The notes beneath the pieces were generated by a model, which made no database searches, was not told the origin of the DNA, and saw nothing but the letters and a program-made list of their open reading frames with translations. The translations under genes and the position numbers were made by a program. Shown in pieces: positions 6,067 to 12,970 of a stretch of DNA of 17,783 nt (position 1 is its first letter; each line of letters starts with the position of its first letter). Source of the stretch: CAZUEG01 sp043798775 (GTDB lineage: Bacteria; Patescibacteriota; Minisyncoccia; Minisyncoccales; GWA2-46-15); assembly GCA_043798775.1 (NCBI GenBank), contig JAZDOL010000028.1, positions 1 through 17,783 on the forward strand, in the 5' to 3' direction.

Positions 6067-8268
6067 TCAAACTTCCTTTGTGGTTTCTATTTTCTTAATT
6101 CTTTTTACCCTTTTTATCGATAACGGACATTCTTCATTGGAGCAGGCAATAACTTGTTTTATCGTTTCAATCATTAAAGAACCGCATTTTTCGCAAACTT
6201 GTCCGTTCGGCTTATCCCACAAAGCAAAATCGCATTTCGGCCACAAAGAACAGCCGTAAAAAACCTTTTTTGTCTTTGTTCGTTTCTCCGTTATTTCTCC
6301 TTCGTGGCACTTGGGGCATTTTATTCCCGTACCGCGTTTTTCCAGAGTGGCGGTATATTTGCATTTGGGAAAATTAGAGCAGGCAAGAAATTTGCCAAAC
6401 CGTCCGAAACGAACTACCACCGGCGAACCGCATTGTGGGCAAACTTCCTTTGTTTCCACATCGGTAACTTTTTTCTCCACATCCTTATATTTTGACTCCA
6501 GGTTACTGATAAACGGTTCGTAGAAAGAGCGAATAACGCTAACCCATTCTTTTTTACCGTCGGCAATCTCATCAAACTCTTCTTCCATCTCGGCGGTGAA
6601 TCCGCTGTCAACGATTTTAGGGAAATGCTCCACGAGGATATCGTTAACCATCATTCCCGTCTCTGTCGGCAAAAATCGCCGGTCTTTGTCTTTTTCGATA
6701 TAATTTCGTTCCTGAATTGTGGAAATAATCGGCGCGTAAGTCGATGGCCGGCCGATTCCTTTTTCCTCAAGAATTTTAACCAAAGTTGCTTCGTTATATC
6801 TTGCCGGCGGTTGGGTAAAGTGTTGAAGGGGATCTATTCGGATAAGGGGCAGGTTGCTGCCTTGCGTTAAACGCGGGAGCATTTTTTCCTCAAATTTTAA
6901 AGGATACACCTTCAAGAAACCATCAAATTTTAATGATTGCCCGGTTGCGCGAAATGTATATGAATTCCTTTTATCTACTATTACAGTATCAATATCAATT
7001 GCCGTTGAGTCGATAATCGCTGTTGCCATCTGCGAAGCGACAAATCGGCGCCAAATCATATCGTAAAGGGCTAGCTGTTTCGCGTCGAGAGTATTTTTTA
7101 TTTTTTCCGGCGAATTTTCCGGATTAGTCGGTCTAATTGCCTCGTGCGCTTCTTGGGCGTTCTTACTTTTTGTTTTAAATGAACGGGAAAATCCCGGCCA
7201 ATATTTTTCGCCGTAGTTAGTAATGATAAATTCTTTTGCCATCAAGGTAGATTGGCTGGAAAGGTTAAAGGAGTCGGTTCGGTGATAAGTACAAAGGCCT
7301 TTCTCGTACAACGACTGGGCAACGCGCATTGTTAGCTTGGCGGAAAACTTTAATCTTTGCCATGACTCTTGCTGTAAGGAGGATGTCGCAAATGGGGGCA
7401 AGGGATTTTTTGCCATCTGCTTGGTTTCAATATTTGTAATTTGATACTGGCGTCCCTTCAACTCATTAACCAATCTATCTGCCTCGATTTGGCCATCGAT
7501 TGCCAGCTTATCTAACGAATCCCCATTGATTTTTATTAGCGACGCCTCAAGCTCTTCAATTCCTGTGGGGATTTTTTTACTGGCTTCAAAAATCGCGTTT
7601 ATCGACCAATATTCTTGAGGGATAAACGCCTCAATCTCTCTTTCTCTTTCAACAACGAGGCGAACGGCCACCGATTGCACTCTGCCGGCCGATAATCCAC
7701 GGCTGATTTTTTTCCATAAAAATGGCGATAATTTATAGCCAACGATTCGGTCAAGAATTCTCCGCGCCTGTTGGGCGTTAACGAGATTTAAATCAATATC
7801 GCGGGGACTACTCAATGCCTCTTCGACTGCCTCTTTGGTAATTTCGTGAAAAGTAATCCGTTCATAGGATTTTTTAACCACCACGTTATCTTTTGGTAAT
7901 GCATTTTTCTTTGTCTTGGACTTTGACTTATCTGGGCTTATTGGATTAGCGTTTTGAGTTTGAAAATCTCCCAGCCCTAACGCTTGAGCCAGATGCCAAG
8001 CGATCGCCTCTCCTTCGCGGTCGGGATCGGTTGACAAAAGAACACTGTCGGCAGTAAGAACCGCTTTTTTTAAGAGATTTACATTTTTTCTCGCTCTTGT
8101 GGGAATGACGTATTTGGGCCGGAAATTATTTTCCGTGTCAATCCCCAGCTCGCCTGCCGGCAAATCGCGAATGTGTCCGTACGAAGAAAGGACGTGATAT
8201 TCACGCCCTAAAAAATTCTGAATGGTTTTTGCCTTTGTTGGGCTTTCGACAATAATGAGCCGAGACAT
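6067..8268 (-). CDS. topA: DNA topoisomerase I (type IA)
   Basis: This 733-residue enzyme relaxes negative supercoils by nicking one strand through a tyrosine. The TOPRIM domain opens the protein (MSRLIIVESPTKAKTI, Glu8) and contains STDPDREGEA with D81, D83 and E85. The catalytic tyrosine is Y328 in CTYHRTDS, where His replaces the common Met of YMRTDS. GRVQSVAVRLVVERE and RYNEATLVKILEEKGIGRPSTYA are core signatures. Three C-terminal four-Cys zinc ribbons are visible: CPQCG...CSNFPKC, CPKCH...CSLWPKC and CEKCG...CSNEEC. A low-complexity Lys/Ser-rich insert (about residues 102-132) separates TOPRIM from the rest. I chose the ATG at 8268 because the signature begins there; the frame extends to 8334, but that part translates the upstream repeat. 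It ends about 40 bp before tRNA-Leu. Confidence 0.97.
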   Translation of the reverse strand: MSRLIIVESPTKAKTIQNFLGREYHVLSSYGHIRDLPAGELGIDTENNFRPKYVIPTRARKNVNLLKKAVLTADSVLLSTDPDREGEAIAWHLAQALGLGDFQTQNANPISPDKSKSKTKKNALPKDNVVVKKSYERITFHEITKEAVEEALSSPRDIDLNLVNAQQARRILDRIVGYKLSPFLWKKISRGLSAGRVQSVAVRLVVEREREIEAFIPQEYWSINAIFEASKKIPTGIEELEASLIKINGDSLDKLAIDGQIEADRLVNELKGRQYQITNIETKQMAKNPLPPFATSSLQQESWQRLKFSAKLTMRVAQSLYEKGLCTYHRTDSFNLSSQSTLMAKEFIITNYGEKYWPGFSRSFKTKSKNAQEAHEAIRPTNPENSPEKIKNTLDAKQLALYDMIWRRFVASQMATAIIDSTAIDIDTVIVDKRNSYTFRATGQSLKFDGFLKVYPLKFEEKMLPRLTQGSNLPLIRIDPLQHFTQPPARYNEATLVKILEEKGIGRPSTYAPIISTIQERNYIEKDKDRRFLPTETGMMVNDILVEHFPKIVDSGFTAEMEEEFDEIADGKKEWVSVIRSFYEPFISNLESKYKDVEKKVTDVETKEVCPQCGSPVVVRFGRFGKFLACSNFPKCKYTATLEKRGTGIKCPKCHEGEITEKRTKTKKVFYGCSLWPKCDFALWDKPNGQVCEKCGSLMIETIKQVIACSNEECPLSIKRVKRIKKIETTKEV

Positions 8269-8280
8269 TACATTAATTTT

Positions 8281-8300
8281 CAATTTACAATTTACAATTT
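8281..8300. repeat. Short AT-rich heptamer repeat before topA
   Basis: The minus strand has tandem copies of AAATTGT/AAATTGT/AAATTGA followed by a degenerate AAATTAA, leading straight to the topA start codon at 8268. It is the A/T part of a repeat-rich spacer and forms the topA 5' region. I see no convincing sigma-70 promoter within it. Confidence 0.5.
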
Positions 8301-8301
8301 T

Positions 8302-8331
8302 TCCGCCCAAGGCGGATCCGCCACAGGCGGA
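8302..8331. repeat. Two tandem palindromes TCCGCC-NNN-GGCGGA upstream of topA
   Basis: Two 15-bp units stand head to tail without spacing: TCCGCC-CAA-GGCGGA (8302-8316) and TCCGCC-ACA-GGCGGA (8317-8331). Each can fold into a 6-bp GC hairpin with a 3-base loop, and the pair can also form one longer cruciform. They lie in an AT-rich spacer about 35-65 bp before topA and would be part of its leader if transcribed. The same arms, with a 4-base loop, recur before rpsU. I recall similar GC palindromes scattered between genes in CPR genomes. Confidence 0.8.
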
Positions 8332-8402
8332 CAATGAATTTTCAATGTTATAATTTTCAATAATTCCACTATCTATCTTGCAGTCACAGAATCGTGTTTG
8401 TA

Positions 8403-8453
8403 AATTGGTTAATTGGTTATTTATTGGTCAATTGGTAATTGAAAATTGGTTAT
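8403..8453. repeat. Degenerate AATTGGTT repeat tract between topA and dprA
   Basis: AATTGGTT occurs in tandem (8403-8410, 8411-8418). Degenerate copies follow: ATTGGTC near 8424, AATTGGT at 8430, AATTG near 8437 and AATTGGTT near 8445. The tract has both direct and partly inverted copies (AATTGGTAATTGAAAATTGG). It occupies most of the 211-bp dprA-topA gap that the GC palindromes and heptamers do not, and contains no gene. It could be a decaying interspersed repeat or replication slippage. Confidence 0.55.
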
Positions 8454-8479
8454 TAGTATTTTTAATTCGTCCATAGTTG

Positions 8480-9376
8480 TTAAATTTTGGCATTTAGTCC
8501 ATACATTCCATTTCCCAGATTATTTACCATACCGTTTATCTCCAGAATCGACAAGGCGGAAATAATATTTCCCGCCGGTAATTTGAGGTGATTAATTATT
8601 TCATCAATCGCCAGTGGTCCGGTTGTAAGTATTTCTATAACCCGTCTTTCTATCGAATCAATCGGTAATAATAACTGATTTTTGCCCATTGGCCCTGTTG
8701 GCGAATGGCCAATTATCTTTAAAATATCGTTTGCTTCGGTAACCGCCACGGCAGTACCTTGTTTTATCAGTTGATTTGTTCCCCGAGATAGTGGCGAATA
8801 TATCGAGCCGGGCACGGCGCAAACCGACCGTTTCTGTTTTCTTGCCCAACCGGCGGTGATTAGAGCGCCGGAACGTTCTTTTGCTTCGATAACGGTGATT
8901 GCTAATGATAAACCGGAAATAATCCGATTTCTTTGGGGAAAAGTGAATTTGGTGCCCGCCGTTCCTTCTGGATATTCGGAAATTAGGCATCCGCCGTTAT
9001 CGATTATCTCTTCGGCTAAGGGGAGGTTGTCTCTGGGATAAATACTTTCTTTATCTAGTCCGGTGCCGAGAACAGCAATGGTTCTTTTGCCTTGGTTAAC
9101 TGCTGTTTTATGGGCGATGGTATCGATTCCCGGCGCCAATCCGGAAACAATCGTTATTCCGGCGTTAATTAATCCGTTTACAATATCGATGGTAACTTGT
9201 TTTCCGTAGGCGGTGGGGGTTCTCGACCCAACAACGGCGATACATTTTTCATCACGGATTAACGCACCGGAAAAATATAAAACACTCGGCGGTTTAGCGA
9301 TCCTTTTTAATTGTTGCGGGTATAATCTGTCCGTTAACCCGACAGAGTTGATTGAACCGGGGATAATTTTTAGCAT
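8480..9376 (-). CDS. dprA: DNA processing protein DprA (Smf)
   Basis: This protein of about 298 residues loads RecA onto single-stranded DNA taken up during natural transformation. The Rossmann-like DprA core is clear: VVGSRTPTAYGK, SGLAPGIDTIAHKTAV, GTGLDKESIYPRDN, SEYPEGT, FPQRNRIISGLS, ERSGALITAGWA and PGSI...SRGTNQLI. A C-terminal winged helix (about residues 235-290, ending LEINGMVNNLGNGMYGL) follows. The N-terminal SAM-like domain of longer homologues is missing, so this is the short form. The start is the ATG at 9376, which shares one base with the pth stop (TGATG); a TTG one codon earlier (9379) is an alternative. Coupling with pth is likely. Its presence is consistent with DNA uptake, which fits an organism that also carries a methyl-dependent nuclease. 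Confidence 0.93.
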   Translation of the reverse strand: MLKIIPGSINSVGLTDRLYPQQLKRIAKPPSVLYFSGALIRDEKCIAVVGSRTPTAYGKQVTIDIVNGLINAGITIVSGLAPGIDTIAHKTAVNQGKRTIAVLGTGLDKESIYPRDNLPLAEEIIDNGGCLISEYPEGTAGTKFTFPQRNRIISGLSLAITVIEAKERSGALITAGWARKQKRSVCAVPGSIYSPLSRGTNQLIKQGTAVAVTEANDILKIIGHSPTGPMGKNQLLLPIDSIERRVIEILTTGPLAIDEIINHLKLPAGNIISALSILEINGMVNNLGNGMYGLNAKI

Positions 9377-9972
9377 CAATGATTATTAAAATCATTCATT
9401 GCGATATTCGTTCCAGATACAATAATTGTCTCCAGCGCCAACGCCACCAAATTAATCGTTCGTTCAATTAGCGCGCTTTCTGCTTTGCTAAATGGTTTTA
9501 AAACAAAATCAACTAAATTCCGATTACTATTCTTCCCGCTAATATTCATGGTTCTCATTGGGCAAACGCCGATTCTGATCCTTGTGAAATCCTTGGTTTT
9601 GATTTCTTTGATAACCGATTCAACGCCGTGATGGCCGGCCGATCCGCGATTTTTGCTTATCTTTAAGTCGCCAACGGGAAGATCGGCGTCGTCGTGAATA
9701 ACAATAATTGTTACGGCCTCCTTTTGGCTTCTGTTGCCATTAAACTGCTTAATCGCCTTGCCGGAATTGTTCATAAATGTTTGCGGTTTGATGATTTTTA
9801 CGGCCCGATCATTAATGATACCGTCCGATTCAAGGGCGTTGGATTTTTTGTTAAGACGAAATGGCGAAAAGTTGTGTTTTTTATTAAAAACATCGGTAGC
9901 CATAAAGCCCACACTGTGGCGTGTATTTTGATATTTTTGTCCGGGATTGCCGAGTCCGATAATGAGAAACAT
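9376..9972 (-). CDS. pth: Peptidyl-tRNA hydrolase
   Basis: This 198-residue cytosolic enzyme cleaves peptidyl-tRNA released by stalled ribosomes. The start at 9972 is chosen because the family begins M-x-L-I-x-G-L-G-N-P-G; the frame runs 25 codons further upstream without family sequence. Key residues seen are N9 (GLGNPG), the catalytic H19 (NTRHS), N68 (TFMNNSG) and D95 (HDDADLPVG). In the GHNG motif of the substrate groove the Asn is replaced by His (SAGHHGVES, H115). That is unusual compared with E. coli Asn114, but I believe it is seen in CPR homologues. The C-terminal portion matches the family's helical lid. It is transcribed divergently from lepB, with about 90 bp between their predicted promoters and starts, and is coupled to dprA. 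Confidence 0.92.
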   Translation of the reverse strand: MFLIIGLGNPGQKYQNTRHSVGFMATDVFNKKHNFSPFRLNKKSNALESDGIINDRAVKIIKPQTFMNNSGKAIKQFNGNRSQKEAVTIIVIHDDADLPVGDLKISKNRGSAGHHGVESVIKEIKTKDFTRIRIGVCPMRTMNISGKNSNRNLVDFVLKPFSKAESALIERTINLVALALETIIVSGTNIAMNDFNNH

Positions 9973-10060
9973 ATATATTCCAGCGTTAACCAATTTTGTG
10001 GTGTGTTTAATCAAGCCGATAAACTGCTTGCGAGTGAAGTTTATCATACCTAATCACCGC

Positions 10061-10088
10061 TTGTAAAACACTAAACAAGTTGTATAAT
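10061..10088 (+). promoter_or_regulatory. Promoter of lepB (leaderless)
   Basis: TTGTAA (10061-10066) and a perfect TATAAT (10083-10088) are separated by 16 bp. Transcription would start at about 10095-10099, at or next to the ATG at 10099. The upstream ATG at 10087 lies inside the -10 box and therefore cannot be on the transcript, which decides the lepB start. Confidence 0.75.
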
Positions 10089-10098
10089 GCGAGAATAT

Positions 10099-10641
10099 AT
10101 GAATAAAATATCAAACACAATCTGGGAGACCGTGAAAGTTGTCGGATTGGCAATATTGATTGTTGTCCCTATCCGCTATTTTTTATTTCAGCCATTTTTT
10201 GTTCAGGGGCAGTCGATGGAGCCAAATTTAGAAACCGGGGATTATTTAATTATCGACGAAATATCTTATCGGTTTAATAATCCAACGCGAGGAGATATCG
10301 TTGTTTTAAAATATCCTTCCGATCCAAGCCAAAGATTTATTAAAAGAATTATCGGGTTACCGGAAGAAACAATTGATATCGCTGATGGAAAAATTGTAGT
10401 TACCAAGGGCGGAACTACCAAACAACTTGACGAATCGGCATATATATTATTGCCGTTTGGCACAACTGGCAGTGTTCATGTAACCCTTAAAGATAACGAA
10501 TACTTTGTAATGGGCGACAATCGCGCCGTTTCTTTTGATTCCCGTCGTTGGGGACCATTGCCACGCAATATGATTATCGGGCGAGCTTTCTTTCGTGCCT
10601 GGCCGTTTGTTGTGTTTGATAGAGTCGATCCTTTCAAGTAA
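10099..10641 (+). CDS. lepB: Signal peptidase I
   Basis: This 180-residue membrane-anchored serine protease removes signal peptides from exported proteins. One N-terminal transmembrane helix (about residues 12-30) anchors it. The catalytic Ser39 lies in GQSMEPNL and the general-base Lys82 in RFIKRIIGLP. GDIVVLKYP, YFVMGDNRAVSFDSRRWG and IIGRAF complete the S26 family signature. I use the second ATG (10099) because the first (10087) overlaps the TATAAT box; the resulting mRNA would be almost leaderless. hisS follows 44 bp later on the same strand and may be co-transcribed. Confidence 0.95.
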   Translation: MNKISNTIWETVKVVGLAILIVVPIRYFLFQPFFVQGQSMEPNLETGDYLIIDEISYRFNNPTRGDIVVLKYPSDPSQRFIKRIIGLPEETIDIADGKIVVTKGGTTKQLDESAYILLPFGTTGSVHVTLKDNEYFVMGDNRAVSFDSRRWGPLPRNMIIGRAFFRAWPFVVFDRVDPFK

Positions 10642-10685
10642 TAATTTGCGTTATCTTTTCGATTAATCATCTAGAAAATTGACTT

Positions 10686-11969
10686 ATGACTATTAAAAAA
10701 CTCAAATTCCAGACACCAACGGGAATGCATGATATTTTGCCGGAAGATCAAAAGTACTACCGACGGATTTTTGAGGTCTCTCAAGAGGTGGCTGATTTTT
10801 ATGGTTTTTCCCGGATTGACACTCCGATTGCCGAAGATACGGAATTATTCTCAAAAGGCATCGGCTTGTCAACAGATATTGTTCAAAAGCAGATGTTTAG
10901 CTTTACCACGAAGGGCAAAGACGCGATTACTCTGCGCCCGGAGGTAACGGCGCCAATCGCCAGAGCTTATATTCAAAACGGAATGGTTAGTCAACCACAA
11001 CCGGTTAAGCTATTCTTTTTTGGGCCGGTTTTTCGTTATGAAAATCCGCAAGCGGGTCGCTATCGGCAATTTTGGCAACTGGACCTCGAAGTTTTAGGAG
11101 AGCAAGGCCCGGTTATGGATGTGCAGGTTATTCAAATTACCACAAATATCTTAAGAGAAATTGGTCTTAAAAATGTTATTGTCGAAGTGAACAGTATTGG
11201 CGACAACCAGTGCCGACCTTATTATAAAAAAATACTGACAAGCTATCTTCGCTCTAAAGAAAGCGCGCTTTGTCCCGACTGTCGGCGACGGATAAAAGAA
11301 AATCCCTTAAGAGTTCTAGACTGCAAAGAAGAGAAATGCCAAGCCGTAAAGTCCCAAGCCCCGCAAACTGTTGATCATTTGTGCGAAGATTGTCATAAAC
11401 ACTTTAAGGGTGTTTTAGAGTTCCTGGAAGAAACAGAGATTCCCTATCGGTTGAATCCGCGATTGGTAAGAGGTTTGGATTATTACACGAAAACCGTTTT
11501 CGAAATTTTTGAAGAAGGGGAGTCGCAGATTGCCATAGCGGGAGGTGGCCGTTATGATAATCTTGTTAAAATTATCGGCGGTAATGATGCGCCGGCGGTT
11601 GGCGTGGCGGTGGGAATCGAGCGCGTGGTTCAACTAATGAAAGATCGGGAGGTAAAACTGCCAAAGTCCCAAGAGCCAAAAATATATCTTGCGCAATTAG
11701 GCGATCTGGCAAAGAGAAAGACCCTAAAATTGTTTGAGGATTTCAGAAGAGCGCGTATTCCTGTTCATGAGTCATTAGGGAGGGATTCGTTAAAGGCCCA
11801 GATGGGAAGAGCAAATCGAACGGGAGTGGAATTTACCCTAATTCTCGGACAAAAGGAGGCGCTTGAAGGAACAATAATCATTCGCGACATGGCCACAGGC
11901 CGTCAAGATACAGTTAAGCTGGAAGATGTTATCGAGGAGATGAAAGAACGGTTAAAGAAAAATCACTAA
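10686..11969 (+). CDS. hisS: Histidyl-tRNA synthetase
   Basis: This 427-residue class II synthetase charges tRNA-His and is of normal family length. It begins with the typical PTGMHDILPE. Motif 2 is FRYENPQAGRYRQFWQLDLE (117-136). The histidine-specific peptides are RGLDYYTKTVFE (262-273) and AGGGRYDNLV (285-294), and motif 3 is AVGVAVGIERVV (304-315). The insertion region has the common LCPDCRRR...NPLRVLDCK series and a further HLCEDCHKHF. The C-terminal anticodon-binding domain starts near residue 330 (PKIYLAQLG). No Shine-Dalgarno precedes the ATG. It follows lepB closely. Confidence 0.97.
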   Translation: MTIKKLKFQTPTGMHDILPEDQKYYRRIFEVSQEVADFYGFSRIDTPIAEDTELFSKGIGLSTDIVQKQMFSFTTKGKDAITLRPEVTAPIARAYIQNGMVSQPQPVKLFFFGPVFRYENPQAGRYRQFWQLDLEVLGEQGPVMDVQVIQITTNILREIGLKNVIVEVNSIGDNQCRPYYKKILTSYLRSKESALCPDCRRRIKENPLRVLDCKEEKCQAVKSQAPQTVDHLCEDCHKHFKGVLEFLEETEIPYRLNPRLVRGLDYYTKTVFEIFEEGESQIAIAGGGRYDNLVKIIGGNDAPAVGVAVGIERVVQLMKDREVKLPKSQEPKIYLAQLGDLAKRKTLKLFEDFRRARIPVHESLGRDSLKAQMGRANRTGVEFTLILGQKEALEGTIIIRDMATGRQDTVKLEDVIEEMKERLKKNH

Positions 11970-12010
11970 ATCGAGATTAATAACTAATGTAGAGAAGAAT
12001 TACCGCTACT

Positions 12011-12024
12011 TAGAGCAAACTCTA
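12011..12024 (+). terminator. Weak candidate terminator after hisS
   Basis: TAGAG-CAAA-CTCTA forms a 5-bp AT-rich hairpin followed by TTATTT. It lies about 40 bp after the hisS stop. The stem is weak and the T tract is broken by an A, so termination may be partial or absent. Confidence 0.3.
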
Positions 12025-12046
12025 TTATTTAGAATAAATTTCCTTT

Positions 12047-12087
12047 GGTTACTCGGCGGGGTTTAATGTTCCGCTAAGCGAAGTACC
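12047..12087. repeat. GC-rich imperfect palindrome between hisS and rpsU
   Basis: Outer arms GGTTACT (12047-12053) and AGTACC (12082-12087) pair with one bulge. Inside, GGCGGGG (12055-12061) pairs with TTCCGCT (12069-12075), including G-T pairs. The element stands out as GC-rich in an AT-rich spacer and is followed by an A run and two TATAAT boxes. Its TTCCGC...GCGAAG half resembles the TTCCGCGAAG end of the ybeY insertion, so it may be a relative. Confidence 0.4.
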
Positions 12088-12098
12088 CTAAAAAAATA

Positions 12099-12115
12099 TA
12101 TAATTTATTTATAAT
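12099..12115 (+). promoter_or_regulatory. Candidate -10 boxes of the rpsU transcript
   Basis: Two perfect TATAAT hexamers occur, at 12099-12104 and 12110-12115. Neither has a convincing -35 hexamer at 16-18 bp. If used, they would start an mRNA near 12111 or 12122, leaving a leader of about 57-68 nt that contains the hairpin region described separately. Confidence 0.45.
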
Positions 12116-12128
12116 TTGACCATTGTTT

Positions 12129-12168
12129 CGGATTTAGTCCGCCGGTTGGCGGATTCGAATTTCGGACT
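12129..12168 (+). promoter_or_regulatory. rpsU leader with alternative hairpins
   Basis: TCCGCC (12138-12143) pairs with GGCGGA (12148-12153) around GGTT. The overlapping AGTCCG (12136-12141) can instead pair with CGGACT (12163-12168), and CGGA (12129-12132) can pair with TCCG (12138-12141). These pairings exclude one another. TTTCGGA also occurs twice (12126 and 12160). The structure ends about 10 nt before the rpsU ATG, where ribosome entry would be affected. Autoregulation by bS21 is possible but is inference; the GC arm is also the same palindrome as before topA. Confidence 0.4.
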
Positions 12169-12178
12169 TAATAAAGTT

Positions 12179-12421
12179 ATGGCAATTGAAGTTAAAAAAC
12201 AAGAAAAAGAAACAGCTCAAAGTTTAATCCGCCGATTCAGTAAGCGCGTCCAGCAGGGCGGGGTCTTGATTCGCGCCCGCCAGGGAAGATTTCGGATTAC
12301 CGAAAAATCCGAACCAATGAAAAAACGCGCGGCATTGAGGCGCCAGACAATGAGATTAGAATACCAAAAGTTGGCAAAATTAGGACGACTTCCGGAACCA
12401 AAAAAGAGGCGTGGACATTAG
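12179..12421 (+). CDS. rpsU: Ribosomal protein bS21
   Basis: This 80-residue, strongly basic protein of the 30S subunit contacts the 3' end of 16S rRNA and mRNA near the start site. The family signature is plain: ESAQ-like ETAQSLIRRFSKRVQQGG, then a helical RRxxxxxPMKKRAALRRQ region and a basic end (KKRRGH). The start at 12179 is chosen because bS21 proteins begin shortly before this first helix; an in-frame TTG at 12116 would add 21 residues derived from the leader hairpins. rpsU followed by yqeY is a common bacterial pair. There is no Shine-Dalgarno before the ATG. Confidence 0.93.
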   Translation: MAIEVKKQEKETAQSLIRRFSKRVQQGGVLIRARQGRFRITEKSEPMKKRAALRRQTMRLEYQKLAKLGRLPEPKKRRGH

Positions 12422-12442
12422 GTCATAGGTAAAATCGATCCG

Positions 12443-12448
12443 TATAAT
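12443..12448 (+). promoter_or_regulatory. Candidate -10 box before yqeY
   Basis: A perfect TATAAT lies 14 bases before the yqeY ATG, so transcription would start about 8 bases before the gene. I find no good -35 partner at 16-18 bp; that position overlaps the rpsU stop region. It may be an internal promoter or chance in AT-rich DNA. Confidence 0.35.
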
Positions 12449-12462
12449 AAAATTACATTAAA

Positions 12463-12963
12463 ATGCTTAAAGAACGAATTAACGCCGATCTTCTAGAGGC
12501 AATAAAGGGCGAAATAGAAATGAATCGCACCACTCTTCGATTTTTGAATTCCGTAATTATTAACAAAGAGAAGGAGAAACGCTATCTGTTAGTTAAGGCC
12601 AATCCCTTGATGAAAGAGGCCGAGCTCTTGGCAAAATACCAATTAACCGACGAGGAGATTATTGATGTCGTGCGCTCTGAAGTTAAAAAGAGAGAAGAAG
12701 CGATAATCGAGTACTCAAAAGGCAATCGTCCGGAATTGGCAAATAAAGAGAAAAAAGAAGCCGAATTACTGAAGCGTTACCTCCCGCAACAATTAACAAA
12801 AAATGAAATTAGAGAAATAGCTAAAGTGGCGATTAAAGAATCGGGAGCTACGAGTCCAAAAGATATGGGAAAGGTAATGGGGATTCTTGCGTCGCAAACA
12901 AGAGGAAAAGCGGACGGCAAAACGGTTAGTCGGATAGTCATTGAACTGCTGGCGGTAAAGTAA
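12463..12963 (+). CDS. yqeY: GatB/YqeY domain protein
   Basis: This 166-residue, helical, charged protein is about 20 residues longer than typical YqeY. The C-terminal family blocks are visible: VVRSEVKKREEAIIEYSKGN, ELANKEKKEAELLKRYLPQQL, and then MGKVMGILASQTRGKADGKTVSRIV, which matches the tRNA-binding tail domain of GatB. YqeY proteins are thought to bind tRNA or affect aminoacyl-tRNA amidation, but their exact role is not settled. It follows rpsU by 41 bp and precedes ybeY by 7 bp, so it sits in a translation-related operon. Confidence 0.88.
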   Translation: MLKERINADLLEAIKGEIEMNRTTLRFLNSVIINKEKEKRYLLVKANPLMKEAELLAKYQLTDEEIIDVVRSEVKKREEAIIEYSKGNRPELANKEKKEAELLKRYLPQQLTKNEIREIAKVAIKESGATSPKDMGKVMGILASQTRGKADGKTVSRIVIELLAVK

Positions 12964-12970
12964 ATCATTT

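Noticed and set aside
8269..8334. 22-residue N-terminal extension of TopA
   Set aside because: It translates the GC palindromes and AT repeats; the TOPRIM signature begins at the ATG at 8268.
8403..8460. CRISPR array
   Set aside because: The repeat units are only 7-8 bases, spacers are absent and no cas genes are nearby.
9973..10047. 25-residue N-terminal extension of Pth
   Set aside because: Family proteins begin directly at the GLGNPG region, and the extension has no family similarity.
12116..12178. N-terminal extension of bS21 from a TTG start
   Set aside because: The extra 21 residues translate the leader hairpins and have no counterpart in bS21 proteins; the TTG also lies next to a -10 box.
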